In this document: piece by piece, positions 16,411-18,214 of the stretch
How positions within the stretch are numbered: position 1 is the first letter of the stretch
Layout of the letters: every line of letters starts with the position of its first letter
DNA from: AC-32 sp038237925
GTDB lineage: Bacteria; Actinomycetota; Thermoleophilia; Gaiellales; Gaiellaceae
Direction: 5' to 3'
Assembly: GCA_038237925.1 (NCBI GenBank)
Contig: JBBRYF010000025.1
Location: 1-18,214 of the forward strand
DNA length: 18,214 nt
Program-made: the position numbers and the translations under genes
The notes under the pieces: generated by a model
The model's database searches: none
The model's input: only the letters and a program-made list of their open reading frames with translations
Told to the model about the DNA's origin: nothing

Positions 16411-18045
16411 GTGGGCCGTCACCGGGGGGCTGAAAAGGCCGAGCTCTTGCTCTCGGCCGCGCGCTACCTGAACGAGACGCTGGAGCTCGAGCGCGTCTAC
16501 GACCGTTTTGGCGAGCTGCTCGCCGATGCCGTGCCGCACAACGGCGTGATCGTCTCCTCGTTCGACCCGGAGACGGAGCTGATCCGCTGCGACTACGCCT
16601 GGGTCGACGGCGGCAGGCTCGATCCGGCGATCCTGCCGCCGCTTCCGCTGAACCGTGAGGGCGGCGGCATGCAGAGCCGCGTGATCCTGAGCGGCGAGCC
16701 GTTGCTCGCGAACGACGTGCCCGAGCGGGTGAAGGACCCGGCCGGCATCTATTACGACGTCGACCGCGAGGGCCACATGCGCAAGCTCCCGGACGACGGG
16801 CCGCCGGGAGTCCAGTCGGCGATGATGCTGCCGGTCAAGAACGAGGGGGTCGTCGTCGGCGTCGTGCAGCTGATGCACGAGGCCCTGGTCTACGACGAGG
16901 AGCAACTCGGTCTCGCGGAAGGGCTCGTCGGCCTGATGGCCGCCGCCGTGCGGAACGCGCGCCTCCACGAGCAGGGCCAGGCCGAGGCCGCGGCACGGGC
17001 GACCGCCGAGGCGACGGCCGCTGAGCGCGAGCGGGCCGCGCGCGTGCTCGAGGCCGTCGGCGACGGTGTCTTCTTCGTCGACGGCGAGGGTCTGCTGCGC
17101 TTCTGGAACCGCGCAGCCGAGCTCGTCAGCGGGCGCAGCCGCGACGACGTGATCGGGCGCGAGGCGGGCGAGATCTTCGACGGCTGGGCGACGATCGCGA
17201 CGGAGATCCCGGTCTCCGAGGGCCGCGAGGCGGCGCGGCCCGTGACGCTTCCGGTCGAGGTCGAGGGCAGCGAGCTCTGGCTTTCGTTCGTCGCCGTTCG
17301 CACCCCCGGCGGCGTGGTCTACACCTTCCGCGACCTGACCGTCGAGCGCGGGCTCGAGGCGGCGAAGAGCGACTTCATCGCAACCGTCTCGCACGAGCTG
17401 CGCACGCCGATGACAGCCGTGCTCGGAGCGGCGAAGACGCTGCTGCGAGACGACATCGAGCTCTCGCCCGAGCGGCGCCAGCAGCTGCTGGAGATGATCG
17501 GCGCACAGGGCACGCGGCTGACGCAGATCACCGAGGAGGTACTCCTCGCCAATCGGCTCGACCGCGGCGACTTGCGGATCCACAGCGAGCGGGTCGACGT
17601 CGCGGAGCTCGTGGCCGAAGCCGTCGACGGGATGAGCGAGCGGCTTCCCGAATCGGTCTCGGTCACCGCGAGCACGGAGGCGAACGGCGGCGGCGTGGCC
17701 GCGCTCGGCGACCGCGACCGGATCGAGCAGGTGCTCGTCAACCTGATCGACAACGCGGTCAAGTACTCGCCCGACGGCGGCAACGTGGTCGTGCGCATGG
17801 CGCCGTCGACGTCGAGCGTGCGCGTCGAGGTCGCAGACGAGGGCATCGGGATCGCGCCGACGGAGCTCGAGGCGGTCTTCGAGAAGTTCTACCGCGGCGA
17901 CCCGCAGCACCGCGCGATGCCGAGTGGCACAGGCCTCGGCCTCTACATCTGCCGGGAGCTGCTGCGCCGCATGGGCGGCACGATCGGCGTCCGCTCTCGC
18001 CCGGACGAGGGGTCGACGTTCTATTTCGAGCTGCCGAGAGCGTAG
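16411..18045 (+). CDS. GAF-PAS sensor histidine kinase
   Basis: A 544-residue two-component sensor kinase without membrane helices, hence probably cytoplasmic. Residues ~13-185 form a GAF domain (ending QSAMMLPVKNEGVVVGVVQL and onward). A charged helix (~188-208, AAARATAEATAAERERAARV) acts as a coiled linker. A PAS domain follows (~209-310, VLEAVGDGVFFVDGEGLLRF onward). The HisKA domain has HELRTPM with the phosphorylated His328. The ATPase domain has the N-box NLIDN (444-448), DEGIGI (476-481), the F-box FEKFYRGD and GTGLGLYI (506-513). All catalytic motifs are intact. The partner response regulator is not in the window. The start GTG 16411 is the first in frame with the GAF domain; three ATGs at 16397-16405 lie in another frame, separated from it by a run of six G. 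The signal is unknown. Confidence 0.9.
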   Translation: MGRHRGAEKAELLLSAARYLNETLELERVYDRFGELLADAVPHNGVIVSSFDPETELIRCDYAWVDGGRLDPAILPPLPLNREGGGMQSRVILSGEPLLANDVPERVKDPAGIYYDVDREGHMRKLPDDGPPGVQSAMMLPVKNEGVVVGVVQLMHEALVYDEEQLGLAEGLVGLMAAAVRNARLHEQGQAEAAARATAEATAAERERAARVLEAVGDGVFFVDGEGLLRFWNRAAELVSGRSRDDVIGREAGEIFDGWATIATEIPVSEGREAARPVTLPVEVEGSELWLSFVAVRTPGGVVYTFRDLTVERGLEAAKSDFIATVSHELRTPMTAVLGAAKTLLRDDIELSPERRQQLLEMIGAQGTRLTQITEEVLLANRLDRGDLRIHSERVDVAELVAEAVDGMSERLPESVSVTASTEANGGGVAALGDRDRIEQVLVNLIDNAVKYSPDGGNVVVRMAPSTSSVRVEVADEGIGIAPTELEAVFEKFYRGDPQHRAMPSGTGLGLYICRELLRRMGGTIGVRSRPDEGSTFYFELPRA

Positions 18046-18087
18046 CGCTCGTCTCTAGCGGATCGACTGGTCGTTTCAGACGGTCGT

Positions 18088-18214
18088 GGGGGGGGGGGCC
18101 CCCCCCCCCCAAAAAGCCAATAGAACAAAACACCCGGGGGGCAGGCGGGGGGGGGGAGAAAAATGGGTCCCCCGAGGGGGGGGGGGGGTGAACGCGGCCA
18201 GAAAACAAAAAAAA
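18088..18214. other. Low-complexity contig end (probable sequencing or assembly artefact)
   Basis: A run of 11 G directly followed by 12 C, then further long G runs and short A runs, makes up the last ~127 bases. This is unlike the codon-structured DNA before it. The pattern is typical of low-quality read ends. I assign no gene or regulatory meaning to it. Bases 18046-18087 after the kinase stop show nothing recognisable. Confidence 0.85.

Noticed and set aside
15829..17910. A 693-codon minus-strand frame.
   Set aside because: Only the last ~190 codons are real (GNAT). The upstream part is antisense to the histidine kinase.
17759..18208. Minus-strand frame through the contig end.
   Set aside because: It reads through homopolymer artefact and antisense of the kinase ATPase domain.

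Overview
The window is a GC-rich bacterial chromosome fragment. Its content and style suggest an actinobacterium: frequent GTG/TTG starts, many genes with no Shine-Dalgarno but a TANNNT box 6-9 nt before the start, an actinobacterial-type SOS box, and a DUF2520 gene beside panC as in mycobacteria. The overall protein flavour suggests the Thermoleophilia (Gaiellales/Solirubrobacterales), but that is an impression, not a database result. The last ~130 bases are homopolymer-rich junk typical of a contig end, so this is probably one end of a draft or metagenomic contig.

Layout. (1) 1-2580: the 3' end of uvrB, two small GlsB/YeaQ-type membrane proteins (the first with a SHOCT tail), a convergent metallophosphoesterase, and a small membrane protein divergent from it. 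(2) 2582-5754: an AI-2E-family permease gene on the minus strand, split by a one-base frame change near its 3' end. Divergent to it is a tightly coupled operon of a bacterial PH-domain membrane protein, an ABC ATPase and an ABC permease. (3) 5755-9207: a perfect REP-like palindrome, a damaged REP-associated tyrosine transposase (RAYT), a textbook LexA/SOS box, and complete uvrA with an apparently leaderless promoter. (4) 9204-12831 (minus strand): a five-gene secreted-protein operon with three TasA/camelysin-like proteins, an ER-type (SipW-like) signal peptidase, and an unrecognised secreted protein built of two tandem repeats. (5) 12964-16389: a YIP1-like membrane protein convergent with a GNAT - DUF2520 - panC - panB operon for pantothenate synthesis. 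(6) 16411-18045: a GAF-PAS histidine kinase, then contig-end noise.

How the parts work together. uvrA and uvrB encode two subunits of the excision-repair nuclease, and uvrA carries a visible SOS site. In the minus-strand operon, SipW should process the TasA-like subunits, which in Firmicutes polymerise into biofilm matrix fibres. The strongest candidate for an under-described system is this actinobacterial SipW/TasA-like locus with its extra tandem-repeat secreted partner and a strongly basic third TasA paralogue. The second is the RAYT with two near-identical palindromes, one just upstream of it and one inside the DUF2520 reading frame 10 kb away.
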